This document shows, one piece after another, positions 63,898 to 64,000 of a stretch of 64,000 nt of DNA. This DNA comes from Gonatopus flavifemur. Its lineage: Eukaryota > Arthropoda > Insecta > Hymenoptera > Dryinidae. Below the pieces are notes generated by a model, which was given only the letters and a program-made list of their open reading frames with translations, did no database searches and was not told where the DNA came from. The stretch lies in assembly GCA_018340375.1 (NCBI GenBank), contig JAFFJZ010000052.1:1516781-1580780 (forward strand). Direction: 5' to 3'. Position numbers and translations under genes: made by a program. Position 1 is the first letter of the stretch; every line of letters starts with the position of its first letter.

Positions 63898-64000
63898 GGG
63901 AAGCGATAATCATTTATCAGCTCATTTATCATCAGGTCACACATGTTTGGTTATGATTATGAATGAATAACACTTTGTAGATGAATATTTCATCATTATT

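Noticed and set aside
1..64000. tRNA, rRNA or other structural RNA genes
   Set aside because: Looked for A/B-box pairs and conserved rRNA words; none convincing. A covariance-model scan would be needed to exclude weak cases.

Overview
The window looks like a gene-poor, repeat-dense stretch of an insect nuclear genome. It is AT-rich and has no bacterial-style operons. Almost everything recognisable is arthropod transposon debris: mariner, Tc1/mariner DD41D, piggyBac, Helitron, pogo-like, Transib/RAG1-like, R1-, RTE- and Jockey/CR1-type LINEs, and Ty1/copia. A hymenopteran (for example a parasitoid wasp) is my best guess, but that is inference from the transposon mix. I found no intact host gene, tRNA or rRNA. 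One possible host or orphan exon lies at 23507-23769 (-).

Layout. 0.15-1.5 kb (-): Helitron helicase relic. 1.8-3.1 kb: dead mariner. 3.5-6.0 kb: two old relics, one of them a Helitron N-terminal half split by a 113-bp MITE. 6-9 kb: unassigned DNA. 9.3-14.9 kb: a run of inverted-repeat elements, including two long near-perfect hairpins (arms 751 and 452 bp). 14.9-15.6 kb: a broken nuclease-like transposon gene. 16.6-18.6 kb: internally deleted piggyBac with TTAA ends. 19.2-19.9 kb: internally deleted mariner. 21.8-22.4 kb (-): LINE endonuclease fragment. 24.6-24.8 kb: pogo-type DNA-binding fragment. 25.2-27.0 kb (-): GC-rich R1-type LINE flanked on both sides by (TAA)n.

27.55-33.2 kb is the most interesting block. 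A broken Transib/RAG1-like transposase gene (-), with a DD41D transposon inserted in it, lies between two inverted arrays of a 121-bp repeat. 34.2-34.8 kb: nested small hairpins. 35.2-39.1 kb (+): Helitron helicase fused to a ubiquitin-specific-protease-like domain whose catalytic Cys and His positions are lost; a nearly intact DD34D mariner splits the helicase. 40.6-41.8 kb: third long hairpin (arms about 582 bp). 42.2-45.2 kb (-): RTE-like LINE. 45.8-46.8 kb: dead mariner. 47.3-48.0 kb (-): piggyBac-like relic. 48.3-52.6 kb (+): nearly complete two-ORF Jockey/CR1-type LINE with only two in-frame stops in ORF2. 52.8-55.3 kb: transposase scrap and degenerate tandem repeats, including a pair resembling decayed hammerhead ribozymes. 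57.3-61.0 kb: a 3.67-kb Foldback-type element with 174-bp sub-repeats and a probable 9-bp target duplication. 61.66-62.5 kb (-): Ty1/copia 3' end with one LTR. 62.5-63.9 kb: AGATATCT-rich repeats and hairpins.

The elements do not form a pathway. They record nested insertions (MITE in Helitron, mariner in Helitron, DD41D in Transib-like, LINE in minisatellite), and the internally deleted or hairpin elements probably depended on transposases made elsewhere. All boundaries come from reading the sequence by eye; family assignments rest on motif recognition, not database searches.
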